The notes: generated by a model from the sequence alone, not told the origin. Positions 21,221-32,127 are shown, counted from the stretch's first letter. The stretch: DNA of 39,283 bases from Klebsormidium nitens (GCA_000708835.1 DF237233.1:1-39283), one strand, 5' to 3'. Made by a program: numbers and translations.

Positions 21221-21277
21221 ATGGCAGTCTCCGCCAACCTCGTGCTTCTGCTCATCCTCGCCTTTCTTCTCTTGTAG
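21221..21277 (+). other. 3'-box module with signal-peptide-like 18-codon frame
   Basis: ATG at 21221 to TAG at 21275-21277 reads MAVSANLVLLLILAFLLL. The nucleotides CTCATCCTCGCCTTT are a variant of the family's 3' box. Near 17.28 kb the matching frame reads AVSAAKLLLIFAC and near 22.95 kb AKLLLILAF. A pyrimidine-rich box read in this phase always gives Leu and Ile, so this may be coincidental. It may also be the remnant of a small secreted-protein gene. Confidence 0.25.
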
Positions 21278-21471
21278 GATGACCCTAACATGCGATCCTC
21301 AAATGCACATGCTTTAGCCAAAAACGGCGAACACCTCAAGCTGCTGCGTTGCCACTTCAGCTGCGTCAAGGAATTTAGTGGACCCCAAAAGGCAATCTAC
21401 TTTTACCAACCAGTGCATACTGCAACTACTGCTGTTTGTTCAGATTGTGCACACTAGCTAGATGGAACTGT

Positions 21472-21559
21472 GGGACAGTCCAATGAGACTTGCCAAAATC
21501 TTTACTGCACGAGTGGCTCGTTTAGCGGCAAGCTGCACATCGGCACATCGCCATCGCCC
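21472..21559 (+). repeat. hairpin core, ATCGCCATCGCCC subtype
   Basis: The boxes are GGGACAGTCC and ATCGCCATCGCCC, with an inner CTTGCC/GGCAAG stem. GTGCCTGCTCCGAGGCG follows; a close version of it follows the copies near 19.4, 20.9 and 36.0 kb. Confidence 0.55.
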
Positions 21560-22443
21560 TTGCACAATCACGGTGCCTGCTCCGAGGCGTATGCTGATTT
21601 TCGCAAACACACTCTCAGCGAACTGAGAGCCCGCCACAAGCCGCCACAACCCAAGTCAACAGGCAAGTTGAAAAACCAACTGAGACTGTAAGTGGAAGTC
21701 CGACGAAGCAGACTGTCAAAGTTCCTCCGCTCCCCGCCCATCGAACAGAAGACCCTTCAACATTCCCAAGAACGCAAGGTCTCCCCCGTATCGCCTGGAA
21801 ATATCCTTCAGCGCGCATAATCCTCGAGATGACGTGGAGCTTCGGCCAAAAAAGAGGCGGACTGACGGATGCGAGGTTTTAAGGAGCTAGGCACTGAATG
21901 AGCTTTTGAAACCATACAACCAGAAAACCACAGCTCCACGAAAAGCAGTTGACAGCAACAGACTGTGAGCAGGTTAGCAGGATCAGATCCAGGTCAAGAT
22001 AAAACCAAGTTCCACACGAAAATCAGGGCGGTCGGTAACTGGGACGAGCCTCGCATGGCAAGTTGAGCCAAAGCTGCCGTTCGTCACTGCTCGTTAAACG
22101 CAAAGACTTGGTGCCTGAACCTTCTTCCAAGACCATTTCAGACCCGCACTTTCTTTCGAAGCACTTTCACGAGGCTGCCCTTGTCTACTACCGAAGAGCA
22201 AATCCATCTTCGTGTTCAGACGCGGAAACAATTTCTTTGCATCGACGAAGAACGCACCTGTTCTCCAGAAGGCATCGTACCTGACTAAAGGGATCCCACT
22301 GGCCGCGTTAGCAGCAGGTGAGCTCTTGCACACACTGAACACAATCACCCTCTATGAAACAAACTCTTCAGCGCTGTACGGAGTGGTTCTCAGAATGATG
22401 AAAAGTCTTGACTTGTGATGGGGCGGTCGCGTTTAGAATCACA

Positions 22444-22457
22444 TATATCGCGATATA
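22444..22457. repeat. 14-nt perfect palindrome
   Basis: TATATCGCGATATA reads identically on both strands. It is isolated and no function can be assigned. Confidence 0.7.
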
Positions 22458-23166
22458 CGTAGCAACATGACGTCGCCTCTTGATTCAGGATTCAGGTCCA
22501 GCCAACATGCGCGTAGTACAATAGCGGCTCACGCGTGGAACAACCAGGCTTGGAGGATTCGAGCTGAAGTTGCCCATGGGGAGGTAATCCGTCTCTTGGA
22601 TTAGACCCTCGTTTGTGTCAGAGTCGACCATCCAGAAAAACCAGAATATGAGAGATGATTCCGCCCTCTATGATTTCTTCTGTAGTGCTCGTGCTGCCAT
22701 CCTCAACTTTAATGGATTACTCGACGGATAATGGTTGGCAATGTTCTTCTCACAAACGGAAGGCCGTTTGTCGGATCAGATCGGACGCAGTGAAAACTTC
22801 TCACTCTGATCAGAATAAACACAGCAACGTTGAATTGTCAGGAGGTCTTGTATACAAGAGAGGAGAAGCTGGGTTCAACTCTGAAGGTCGTACTTACTTC
22901 TTCAAGGCAGTCGGGGAGCAGGATCGAAGCCACTTGCGCCAAGAGCGCGAAGCTCTTGCTCATCCTCGCCTTTTTAGTTTTCAAGGTTTCTGAAACATTA
23001 GATTTGAAATCAGGTAGCAGAAGTACTGTCAAAAAGAGGAGTGGGTGGTCCCTGCGACTAGACAGGTGATGTCTGGGGATGCCACAGAATGCGGTGTGTG
23101 CAATTTCGAACACCCAGTTTTAATTCTTGTCAGATCGGCACTCCGCACACACAAGAAGCTAGGATC

Positions 23167-23236
23167 GGGCAGTCCGGCCTAATGTCAGAATACAAGTGGC
23201 CTGGTAAACCACAGCAGCACAAAATCGCCATCGCCC
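23167..23236 (+). repeat. hairpin core, ATCGCCATCGCCC subtype
   Basis: The boxes are GGGCAGTCCGGCC (23167-23179) and ATCGCCATCGCCC (23224-23236). GGTGCCGGCGATCGAGGCG follows, a variant of the downstream string in sister copies. Confidence 0.6.
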
Positions 23237-23239
23237 ATC

Positions 23240-24100
23240 AACAATCAAGGTGCCGGCGATCGAGGCGTACGCCACGTTGCTACCGATCTCCAGCTTTTAA
23301 CTCAGGATTGTCCCGACGCGCATTGCCAAAGCAGAATTTTGACTGACGCGCGGGCAGACTCAGAGCTAGGAAGCACTCTTCTTTTTTGCACAGCCCATGC
23401 ACTTCTTGTCACCGTTGTGCCCCACTCTTTTTTCACTCTTTTTTCACTTCGTTAAGGGCGCGACCGCCCCCCAATTTTCTTCGAAAACGATTGCGCTTTG
23501 ACTCCCGGAGAGGGAGTGATATCATTCCGGAAACAATTTCATTCGTGGGCCCTCGCCGCGGCAAGTCAACTTTTCCGGAGCTCCGGCCACAGCAACACGG
23601 CGCGTCAACTTCGAACCATTTCGTCACGAAGAACCGAGGGGATCCCTCCTAATGGGGGAAGTTATGGTATTTGAACTGGCCCAGGACAATCAGTAGCAAG
23701 CCAGTCCTCTGCTCGAACCTCCATGCACGGTCACCTAGCTGACGTCTTAAGCGCCCTTATGCCGATAGTACTTGAGAAAACGTACAGATAAAGCGGAAGT
23801 CATAGTTGTCAGCTTCGAAGATCAAAGAAAAGCGTACGTCACAAGGGATTACGAGAGAAGACGGAACTGACCACAGGTATTTCAGCAGGTTACCGACCGT
23901 ATTAGATGACGGCATGCTTTTGTGGCACACAGCCGTATTGAAGCTTGCATAACAGAATGATGCCCCTTCCAAGTCCGTCGAACATTGATTGGTAAAGTCG
24001 CTGCAGAACACGTTGTATAAGGCCACTTCTAATTGTAAGCGGCCGTCACATATCTATTACAAGTAGCCTGGGAGCAGCAGTTTATCGCGAAAGGAGATCA
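23240..24100. other. intergenic, no gene seen
   Basis: Frames are short and unrecognised. CCGGAGCTCCGG (23575-23586) is a 12-nt palindrome. CACTCTTTTTT occurs twice in succession near 23430-23450. Confidence 0.5.
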
Positions 24101-24104
24101 CCGC

Positions 24105-24188
24105 GAGGGCAATAAGCGCACCAGCTTTTTGAAAGCTACTAGTAGTGGCCGGGCTGCCAGAGCCAAAGACGTCATATTGGCCCTTGCC
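24105..24188 (+). repeat. hairpin core with bulged 8-bp stem
   Basis: GGGCAATA (24107-24114) pairs with TATTGGCCC (24174-24182) through eight base pairs with one bulged G. The 3' box continues as CCCTTGCC. Confidence 0.55.
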
Positions 24189-24394
24189 AATCCTGAACTT
24201 GAAAGTGCTGATAACAGCTGCAAGAACACTTGCTGTAAGGCAAGTCTGATGAGCCAGGGTTGCCAGTGGATCCGTGGATGTGGGAACTACTAAGTAGCGG
24301 CGGCAAAATTCTGATTGAAAGACGAGTGGCTTCAAAGTTATTGCAAACATCGGCGATTTACACAAGGAAGAAGTCCACATTTGTAGTAAAGTGA

Positions 24395-24462
24395 GGCAAT
24401 CAGATCACCCAGACGTTTTCAAAGTGGCGCTGTCGACCGTCAAAAAGGGTGACTTCACTGCC
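24395..24462 (+). repeat. hairpin core, best-paired long arms
   Basis: GGCAATCAGATCACCC (24395-24410) and GGGTGACTTCACTGCC (24447-24462) pair at 12 of 16 positions before wobble. A further GACG/CGTC pair extends the stem inward. It would give a foldback of about 68 nt. Confidence 0.65.
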
Positions 24463-24624
24463 CACGTCGTTGAAATAGCCTGAGGGAGTTCCCAGAAACA
24501 GGACATTCCCACGACGTTTTTAATTTGCCGTCCACCTCGCCATGCAAGCCTCTCATATCGTGTCGGCACACGATCCATCCCTCCAAGAACTGTGCCTTGG
24601 TTCTACGACAGGTTTTCAAATCTT

Positions 24625-25190
24625 TAAGACGCAGGCAAAGGATTTGGATATCTTCACGGTTTCAGCTTTGCTTCTCCATATCAGCAGATCATACCTTGAA
24701 ACAGGAGCAGGGGCAACCGCCGTCGACTAACAAAGACCTGGCGCCGCTTCGCGGATTCATGGTTTGTAAAGAGGTCGTCCAAGAAGACGTGACGGCACGA
24801 TGTCGGGCTTCGGATTGCCGGTTGTCAGTTGTCTCGACTAGACAATCTCAAAGCTGCAAAGGCCCACATGCTCAAAGAATCGTTATGCAACTTCATCTTT
24901 CAGGTAGTGAAGCAACGCAGATTCTTGAAAACACATCGGAAGACAGCTCGGCTCGAACCCAAGCTGCTGCTCTGAAAAAGGACGATGTGACATCAAGTTG
25001 CAACGAAGAACGCGCGCGCGAATATATCGAACACGAATGCAACGCGACTATCAACTAAATGGGGCGCTCCTTCCCAGGGCATCAGATAGGCTCACGGCCT
25101 CCTCTGGCAGTGTCTACCAAAGCCACGACGTCGGTTGTGTCCCCGCCCCGCGCACGGCAGAATCGATGAAAAAGTGAAGTTAGTCATCCC
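24625..25190. other. unassigned; longest frame 177 codons
   Basis: A plus-strand frame (24525-25058) ends in a hydrophilic, acidic stretch (SEATQILENTSEDSS, then NEERAREYIEHE) that looks protein-like. Its first third lies in the dispersed repeat, and no domain is recognised. I do not call it a gene. Confidence 0.3.
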
Positions 25191-25193
25191 GAC

Positions 25194-25211
25194 TTGCCTT
25201 ACGTAAGGCAA
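25194..25211. repeat. 18-nt perfect palindrome containing TTGCC on both strands
   Basis: TTGCCTTACGTAAGGCAA is self-complementary over its full length. The family's TTGCC box therefore faces outward on each strand. A second GACTTG/CAAGTC pair (25191-25196, 25214-25219) could extend or compete with it. Confidence 0.8.
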
Positions 25212-25521
25212 TGCAAGTCCTGCTCCTTTTGACGGCTCGAGGTAACCCCACGACGGCCGTGCCGCATCAGCAGAACGAGGTCATGAGGCTACGCGTGCAT
25301 TGTTAGAGGGGGCACTGCGCTCTCAAACGGTCCTTGTGTCTACTTGGTATCAAAAGTTAGGGAATCCGGTATACCCGAACGATGTTTCCCATCACATGGT
25401 AAGCAAGAGTCCCAGAAGAATTGAGGACACCGTTCTAGACGAAGACAGAGGAGTACTAGTCCTCATGGGAAGGATTGAATTCCCCATCCGATCACTGGCA
25501 AACATCCTGATTTTATGGTTG

Positions 25522-25592
25522 GGGCATTCGAAGTCACACTGAACACCACTGGCTCCAGAAAAGGCCATGCGGAAGAATTTTTATCACTGCCC
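25522..25592 (+). repeat. hairpin core
   Basis: The boxes are GGGCATTCG (25522-25530) and ATCACTGCCC (25583-25592). Confidence 0.45.
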
Positions 25593-25830
25593 ACCAATCA
25601 AGCGAGCACGTTTTCGAAATTTACCAGCCCGCTCGGACCCTGCAGAAAATCTCATGGGGCAAGCATTAGAGGCCAGACTCACCCAACAAAGGGTCAGGCG
25701 AGGCAGTATTAGTTTGCCATCTGGCAGGTCTCAGGATGCAAAAGTGTTCGGCTTGATACTCAAACCTCGGTTGGGCTTTCGGTACAGTAGCTTTACCTCG
25801 TTGACAGTTCCAGCGAGAAGCCTGTTCTAC

Positions 25831-25852
25831 CGTTTCCATTTCAATGGAAACG
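25831..25852. repeat. 10-bp inverted repeat with 2-nt centre
   Basis: CGTTTCCATT and AATGGAAACG flank a TC dinucleotide with no mismatch. The copy is unusually intact. Confidence 0.75.
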
Positions 25853-25859
25853 AGCACTT

Positions 25860-28230
25860 ACTTAGTTCGAGGAAGGAACACAAATCTCAAAGCGTATCCA
25901 AATAACGGCACTGCCAATAAGGCCCTCGACAGCACTTAGTAGAATAGACCGACGACATGAAATCAAACCGGACTCAACAATATTGATCGTACCCGCTGGT
26001 AGCCTCTCGGTAGTTGACTGAAGAAGAAACGGCTCAGATGGACTGTCCCCCCGAGTCAGCACAGAGCCCAGTGGCTGAAGCCGGAGCCAACAGCATCGCC
26101 AGGTATGGGAGCGCTCCCAACTCTTGCCAAATGGATGCAAGGAAGCCGATAGGACTGACGGCTTTCGCAAAGATACAACAAATGCATCTGACAACGAGAA
26201 GGCAGATGCAGTCGAACGAAGATTGACGGCGTCTACAACTCAGTGGCCCGAGAGCGGGTACAACGACCGTACGCAATCAGTGGCGCTCCCTGCATTCCAG
26301 CCACATATTTGGCTTTGACGTTTCAGATCAGAACACAACCTGAATCAAATTTCTTATTGGTAGGAAAGGGTTCAGGTAACGCGCGATCCATCCTTGGCTT
26401 CTAAGCCGGGAAACATGCCATCCTTTCCTTCTCCAAGGAAAACATTGGTGCCAGTGCCTCTAAATCTTCAATAAGCTGACAGTCCAACTTTGGCTCCCCG
26501 CCGTACAGATTCTGGCAAGAGCAACCAAAGAATAAATCCTTGAAAAAGAAAGCTCCATCTGGCTCGTTTCCGGGCCAGCTGAATACGAGCCAGAGGAATT
26601 GTGATAAGAGATACAGGAATTGAGAAAACGCTCTGCTTAAAAAGCGTATCATGGGCTCACACACCGTACCTTTGAAGACGTCTGAAGTGTGTCATTTCTG
26701 GTGACACACGCGCCGACAAGATTGAGGTACAACGGGTGCAGACATACATATGACGTCTCTGCGAGTTCGTTCTATGAAACTATCCGGAAGTTGACCGACT
26801 TTGGCCCAAGAAAGCCGTCAAAGTACACCACTACACCTCTCACTGGAAGCGACACAAAGTTCGGACCCAGTCACCAGAATTCAGCTGTACAGAGTCGCCA
26901 CTTATCCAAGGTAGCATTTCTGTTGACTGCTGGTTGCGTTTCGGAAGTTGACGCAATCCCCGTAGAAGGCAGTGATCAACACTATTCAACCAGACGCTTG
27001 ACGTTCATGGCAGTAGGGCAGTACAGAGACCTCGGTTCCGCCCACTTCCAAAGCAAAGCAGGACGCTTCAAGCGCGAGACAGGAGTCTAGAAGCAAGAAG
27101 AGGTTGGTGACCTGAAATACCCCCTCGACCTTCGTGGCAGCTTTGACGGATCCCTGATATGATGGGTTGCACACACGTTCGACCACATTGAACGTCAGTC
27201 CGTGTCAGGGTTGATAGGAATAGGTGTGCTTTGTCAAGGTATGCTAGCGCTCGTCTCATGTTGTTCTGAGTTCGAATTACGGTTTGAACACAGAGTCAGT
27301 CAGCCCCAAAGGGCGTCCGAAAGATGGACAGGAAGTCAAAATGACAATTGTCCGCCAAGGTCCCCTCCTCATCCTTGCCTCTCTTAAGTGGACCGTCAAC
27401 CAAGTCACATGAAGAGGAACCAAAACGCCGCGTCATGTGTACGCACAACAAAGGACACCGCGGCGAGCGGAAAAGCCTTCAGGTTCCGTCTGAAACGAAC
27501 TAGACACTCATCCGGTAATGCCAATCGAGCGCGGTACTCTCAATTCCTGGCTTTCAAGCCGCGGCTGCACATTTCGGTGGACTAAAAAGCAACACGGGCC
27601 TTCAACCCTTGATTCGCATGCCATTCTGGTGATTAACTCCCATTCTCATGAACAAAGGATCCTTTAAAGGCAATTAACAATAAGAGACGCGTGTGACGAC
27701 ACGCCTGACAAGCAGGGGCCCAACCGTCACAAAGAGCCCAGAAGGAAATGCTGACCTTCCACAAGTTGAGAAAGTGCAACAGAAAACGGTGCCCATTCTC
27801 ACAAGAATCATGGGCTGGCCTATGGACAACCGCAGCAATCGTGGCGTCTTTGAGTAGGCGGGGTTTTTCAGTCTTGGAACGGGCGGCCTCGAAACCTCAT
27901 CGAGCCAAAGACTAAATAAGTGAGCAAGGACATTATCGCAGGCATAATTTAAAAGCTTCTTCGTCACGAGCAGTTAGACGACTACTGACTTTCCGGAAGG
28001 TTTGAAGAGAAAGTGGATAAATCAAGGGACTGCACCGGCGGTCAACCTTGAAACCGGCGAGCGATCCTGCGATTCGCTATTTTCGAGTTGACAGGTGCAC
28101 CTTCTATCATTCCCTCCTTTTTCGCCGAGAAGAGAACGCATGCGAGTCGCTGTTTATCGAGGACGTCAATCTCTTGCAACGTACCCGACAAGGCTCCCAG
28201 ATCCTTTAAATGATTGTAACCGCTTGCGGA
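25860..28230. other. intergenic, no gene seen
   Basis: Frames of up to 133 codons overlap on both strands and none is recognisable. Family-like boxes include AAGGGCGTCCG (near 27316) with CTCATCCTTGCC (27367-27378). Confidence 0.45.
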
Positions 28231-28231
28231 C

Positions 28232-28306
28232 GAGGGCAGTCAGCAGCAAAGATACTATACATGGTTGGCATGTGGCCAGAGCCCATCTCTCGCTATCATT
28301 GCCCTC
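28232..28306 (+). repeat. hairpin core with perfect 7-bp terminal stem
   Basis: GAGGGCA (28232-28238) pairs perfectly with TGCCCTC (28300-28306). The interior string TGGCCAGAGCCCAT also occurs in the copy at 36278-36346. Confidence 0.65.
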
Positions 28307-28309
28307 ACC

Positions 28310-29630
28310 ACTCGAACAGAAGCCCACAAGAGAGAAGGCAAATCAAACGAGGACTGCGCGCAATTCTGCGCACGACAGTTGCGACACCCCATCAGTAGGA
28401 TCCCGCGCCAAGTTCGAACTTGTGCACTTTGAGGTGGACTCGGATCTCTCAACGGCTGACGACCCAGAAGCTCCAGCTGTTTTGATTCTTGGTGTATCTC
28501 ATGAAGAATCAGACGTATTTCTGGAGACAGCACACTTCACACGAGATTCAAGCTCTACGGCTGCCACGGCGCCAACCCGGAATCCTCTCGGGTACGTTAA
28601 TATAGACGATGATTCAATCATATCACGGCATGCACCTGCCGATTTGTAGCAATGTTCACAAGCTTCTCCCAGATGAACACGCCAATTTCAAATGGAACCT
28701 TAATGGCCCCAGTCCTCCTCGAGGATTCAAAGAGCGTGGCTCGAAAGCCATTGCGAAGACACTCGTCAAGAACGAGGGACTTGCGAGGCAGGCCAGCTTA
28801 AAACCCAAGGTCTGCGTTAGCATGTGTACGCAAAGACCTTATAAAGGTGTGCCCAAGAGTTGGTTTCGCTTCGGGGCGTGGTTTGGCAGTCTCAGGACCC
28901 CATGCAACGCATGCAAAACTTTTGTAACGCTTGAAGTAGAGAAAGGCCATATGCGGTACTCGTTAAATCTACAAAAGACAAGGCGTTACCAGTTACGGAA
29001 GCATTTCCAAAATTCGGGGCAATCAGATTGAGCCTGAGCATGCACAAGCCCTAAGGTGGCTCCGGCTGCCAACAACAGAAGGTCGACACAAAAGAGGGCT
29101 TCTACAAGAACCATGCATGGAATGGAGCTGTAAGAATCTTCAGACACGAAAGTGGACTGCGTCGACCAAGCATGATATATTGTAATTAACTGCACAATTG
29201 GACTCATATGACTGAAAAAGCAGCAACTATTCTTCTTTTGTCATGAAATCCACGTGTATAAGCAAACGGCAAAGCAATCCGCTAATATATTTGCGAGGCA
29301 GTCAGTAAGAGACGAATCGGACTGACAATATAAAGTCAGCCAAAGCACATCTTAGCCGCAGGGATGTGACAAGTACGCAAGATATTTAACAAGCCGTCAA
29401 AACCAGACCCAACAGAGATTTGACTGGTTTCAAGGAGTTAAGTCTAGTCTGCAAACGAGCGGGCATCTTTGCCAACTCCTGCTCACTCTTGCCCTCCCTT
29501 TTCGAAGGAAGGTGACAACCTCGGAAAGCAAAACGCCACATACCTTTACAAGAGTCATCAAGGATCTGGGGCGCGTGATGTCAATATTCAGGTGGGGCCT
29601 TTCTAACGCCCTTGCCTATGGTAAACTCGA
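28310..29630. other. unassigned; no gene supported
   Basis: A plus-strand frame (28095-28649, 184 codons) crosses the hairpin core and ends in an acidic, Ser/Thr-rich tail. Another, 28609-29031, overlaps it. Neither has a recognisable domain. A 5'-type box GGGGCAATCAGATTG lies near 29016. Confidence 0.35.
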
Positions 29631-29633
29631 TCG

Positions 29634-29709
29634 GGGCAGTCCGAGCGGGATGTGTGCACACTTGGCTCGTGATCACAAACCAAAGATCAACCGCACGCCG
29701 CCATTGCCC
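29634..29709 (+). repeat. hairpin core
   Basis: The boxes are GGGCAGTCCGAGCGG (29634-29648) and CGCCGCCATTGCCC (29696-29709). Confidence 0.55.
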
Positions 29710-30315
29710 ATAAGGAGTCGGTCCCTGATTCATATGCTACTCTATCTGCTATATGACATTCAACGGTCTTAATGGACGACTCGAAGGAATGAAACTTTAC
29801 GTGAAATTGCGATAATAGTTCAGAAATGGCTCTGACAAACATCAATATGGCTCAAATAGTTGTAGGACAATCTGGGCTGCTGGGGCTGCTCATCCGACGG
29901 AGCCCTCTTTGCAGGTGTCCGGTAAATCACGATTTTTGATCTGGGCCTCAATCAGACACAAAAGTAGCCCTCAAGAGGCGTCTGGTCCTGAACGTACGGT
30001 GTTTGACAGCGGTAGCCAAAGATACGTCTTTCATCATTGCCATTTTCGTAGAAGAACAGACCGTCTATCAAGGATCAAGAGATTTTCTGTGGTAAGCTCT
30101 GATATCAAAAATGTGGTGACAGTTGGAAACGAAAATGGCAGACGCGATAGCCAGTTCGAGGTCAGACGCAATAGCGACAGTGAAGTGCGTCAGTCTGGAA
30201 CACAAAAGCAACCGGATGTACCGTTTTGACTTGAAAGCGAACTTTCTCTTGAACACAGCGAGCCGGCAAAAAGATCGAAGCCAAACTTTCCGAGCATTAA
30301 AATACCAGTACATGT

Positions 30316-30389
30316 TGGCAAGGCAATCAGCTTCCTCCGAATGTACGTGGGCAGATAGTGCCCTGATCGCACATGGGCCATCCTTGCCA
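30316..30389 (+). repeat. hairpin core with perfect 8-bp terminal stem (beta module)
   Basis: TGGCAAGG (30316-30323) pairs perfectly with CCTTGCCA (30382-30389). The 3' box GGGCCATCCTTGCCAGA defines the beta type, repeated five more times to the right. Confidence 0.65.
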
Positions 30390-30582
30390 GAAGGAAACGA
30401 ACACGTAGCAAGCGGTGCCGACCGGACGAGCTTGAACTAGATCCTCCAATCTGGAAACTTTCGTACGGGACTGGGCACGGGAATGATTGCTATTCGCCAT
30501 CCAGAGTCAACTATCAGACACGAGTGACCGCCGAACGTCGACAAAGACCATCGTGCGGTTTTTCACCGGAAGACCCGAGATC

Positions 30583-30658
30583 CGGCAATCCGCTCGACCA
30601 GGATTGAAAGAGTCCAAGTTTGGCCACCTGCTCGCCAAGGTCCTATTCATCATCGCCG
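30583..30658 (+). repeat. hairpin core (alpha module)
   Basis: The boxes are CGGCAATCCG and ATCATCGCCG. It lies about 280 nt after the beta module. The strings AGTTTGGCCACCT and GCCAAGG before the 3' box resemble the 12.7-kb stretch AGTTTGGCTATCT. Confidence 0.6.
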
Positions 30659-31069
30659 TTCGTACAAGCATGACGGATCCAAGCAAGGTGCCGCTAAGAA
30701 GGGTTTGCGTAATCAAACCTGAAAACGGCGGCGAGGAGGCAAAGCGAAGTTTCAATCTTGAGGTTTGAGAAGAGATTCTTGTTAATGCTGGATCGATTGG
30801 ACTGAACTATTCCGGCCGGAAAGCAGACAACACGGCCGATACAGTTGATCAGAGCGCGAGTTCAAGGCGCCAAGGACAGCCATGGCGGTCCCTGCACCAA
30901 AGAGTTGGCGCCGGACTGCGAAGCAGCGTATACGTAAAGTGGCCATTTTCTGGCGGCATGACATGATTGATCGACTAACAAACCATCACCACATCCCTTA
31001 ATTAGGCATGCATTTCTCTCAACCACGTAGCGCCTGTAAAGCATTAAGCAGGCTCGTCCATAGAGCAAA

Positions 31070-31107
31070 TCGACATTCACTAAAACCTCATGATTAGTGA
31101 ATGTCGA
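31070..31107. repeat. perfect 14-bp inverted repeat, 10-nt loop
   Basis: TCGACATTCACTAA (31070-31083) and TTAGTGAATGTCGA (31094-31107) pair without mismatch. Such intact symmetry is exceptional among the diverged repeats around it. Confidence 0.85.
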
Positions 31108-31190
31108 ATCTTCGCCGGCAGGAGACTCACGTATGTAGTCGAGCGACGGAGATGCAAATTCGATACCGTCAATATTGTTAGGTGCTGCGA

Positions 31191-31257
31191 AAGGCTCTCA
31201 GAACTCCCCGTCGTCAGAGGTCTGGCGATCTGCGCCAAACTTGTTCCATCTTTGCCC
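31191..31257 (+). repeat. hairpin core (delta module)
   Basis: The boxes are AAGGCTCTCAGAACTCC and CCATCTTTGCCC. The delta type also carries a CTGCGCCAAACTTG-like interior, found again near 34.05, 35.3 and 38.65 kb. Confidence 0.6.
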
Positions 31258-31522
31258 AAAAAACCTCCGATCGAAGCTCGAGATTCTCAGAGCAACAAAT
31301 AGCAAGTCGTCGGCTGCTTGCCAAGTAGAATTGACTTGCAAATCTCATCTTCCATGAGAAAACAGAAAGCCTGAGAGGCGAGAAAAGTCCGCGGGAACGT
31401 ACGGAGTTTGTCGGCTAGCAGGGAGGATTAAGAAGACGTGCGGCGAGTCTGCAAGTCTCTCAAAAACTGACAAGCGAATGCAAAATTATAAAGGGATTGC
31501 AGTCGGCTGATCTGACCACAAC

Positions 31523-31588
31523 GAGGCTCTCAAGACGTAGATACCGAGGCATGGCGACATGCGCCAACCTCGTCATTTCATCCTTGCC
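31523..31588 (+). repeat. hairpin core (delta module)
   Basis: The boxes are GAGGCTCTCAAGACG and TCATCCTTGCC. It is followed by GTCGGCTGCTTCGAAAG (about 31662), a module marker shared with 34.15 and 38.76 kb. Confidence 0.6.
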
Positions 31589-31839
31589 AATTCGAGAAGG
31601 TTAAAATTCACTCCAGATATTGTTCCGAACCGAAAGTCGAAGCGTAGCCCAGTGGCAAGTTGTCGGCTGCTTCGAAAGGGAGCGTCAGATTGCATGGCTG
31701 CTTTTACGTCTAGTTCATTGCATCGACGAGCCTGAAAGTCGAGAAACAGGGGCAACATGGCATGAACGGAGGCTGTCCGCCGGTGAGAAGGACGGGGTTC
31801 GTGCAGCAATTGAAAGGCCACAGATACGAAGGAGCGAAG

Positions 31840-32040
31840 GAGGTGGGGCAAGAGAACCATCCTCTATGAATCCGGCGAAGCACTTCAAAAGAAAAAGACA
31901 ATATATTGGGTCGGCTACAGAGCGGCTGCAGACGTGCTTGCAGACGTGCTTGGCGGACACAAACACGCCAGTCCAAGTTTAGACGCGACCAACGACAGAG
32001 GAGTGCGTCGTTTAGTTGCACATATGCAGAGAGTGAAGGA
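31840..32040 (+). repeat. zeta module (GGACACAAACACGCCAG marker)
   Basis: Markers in order are GGTGGGGCAAGAGAACCATC, CGGCGAAGCACTTCAA, CGGCTGCAGACGTGCTT (the GCAGACGTGCTT part tandemly doubled), GGACACAAACACGCCAG and GAGTGCGTCG. Sister copies lie at 32735-32890, 34400-34580 and 39040-39150. Confidence 0.65.
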
Positions 32041-32127
32041 AGACTGACTGGAATAGTTGAGCTCTTTTACACACGCTCGAAGCCGAACTATTCCAGTGTT
32101 CATCAAAGTAAGCGTGCATGCTGACGA

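Larger units (their letters stand above)
24100..24620 (+). repeat. dispersed repeat, right copy (partner at 8.0-8.5 kb)
   Basis: This copy has the same order of landmarks as the left copy: GAGGCAATCAGATC, GTGGCGCTGTCGACCGTC, GACTTCACTGCC, then CCACCTCGCCATGCA. The offset rises from about 16130 to 16163 nt by small indels, showing age. Confidence 0.6.

Noticed and set aside
24525-25058. 177-codon plus-strand frame
   Set aside because: The first third is dispersed repeat shared with 8.4 kb, where the frame is not kept.
28095-28649. 184-codon plus-strand frame
   Set aside because: It crosses a family hairpin core, overlaps the next frame and has no recognisable domain. The acidic tail alone is not enough.
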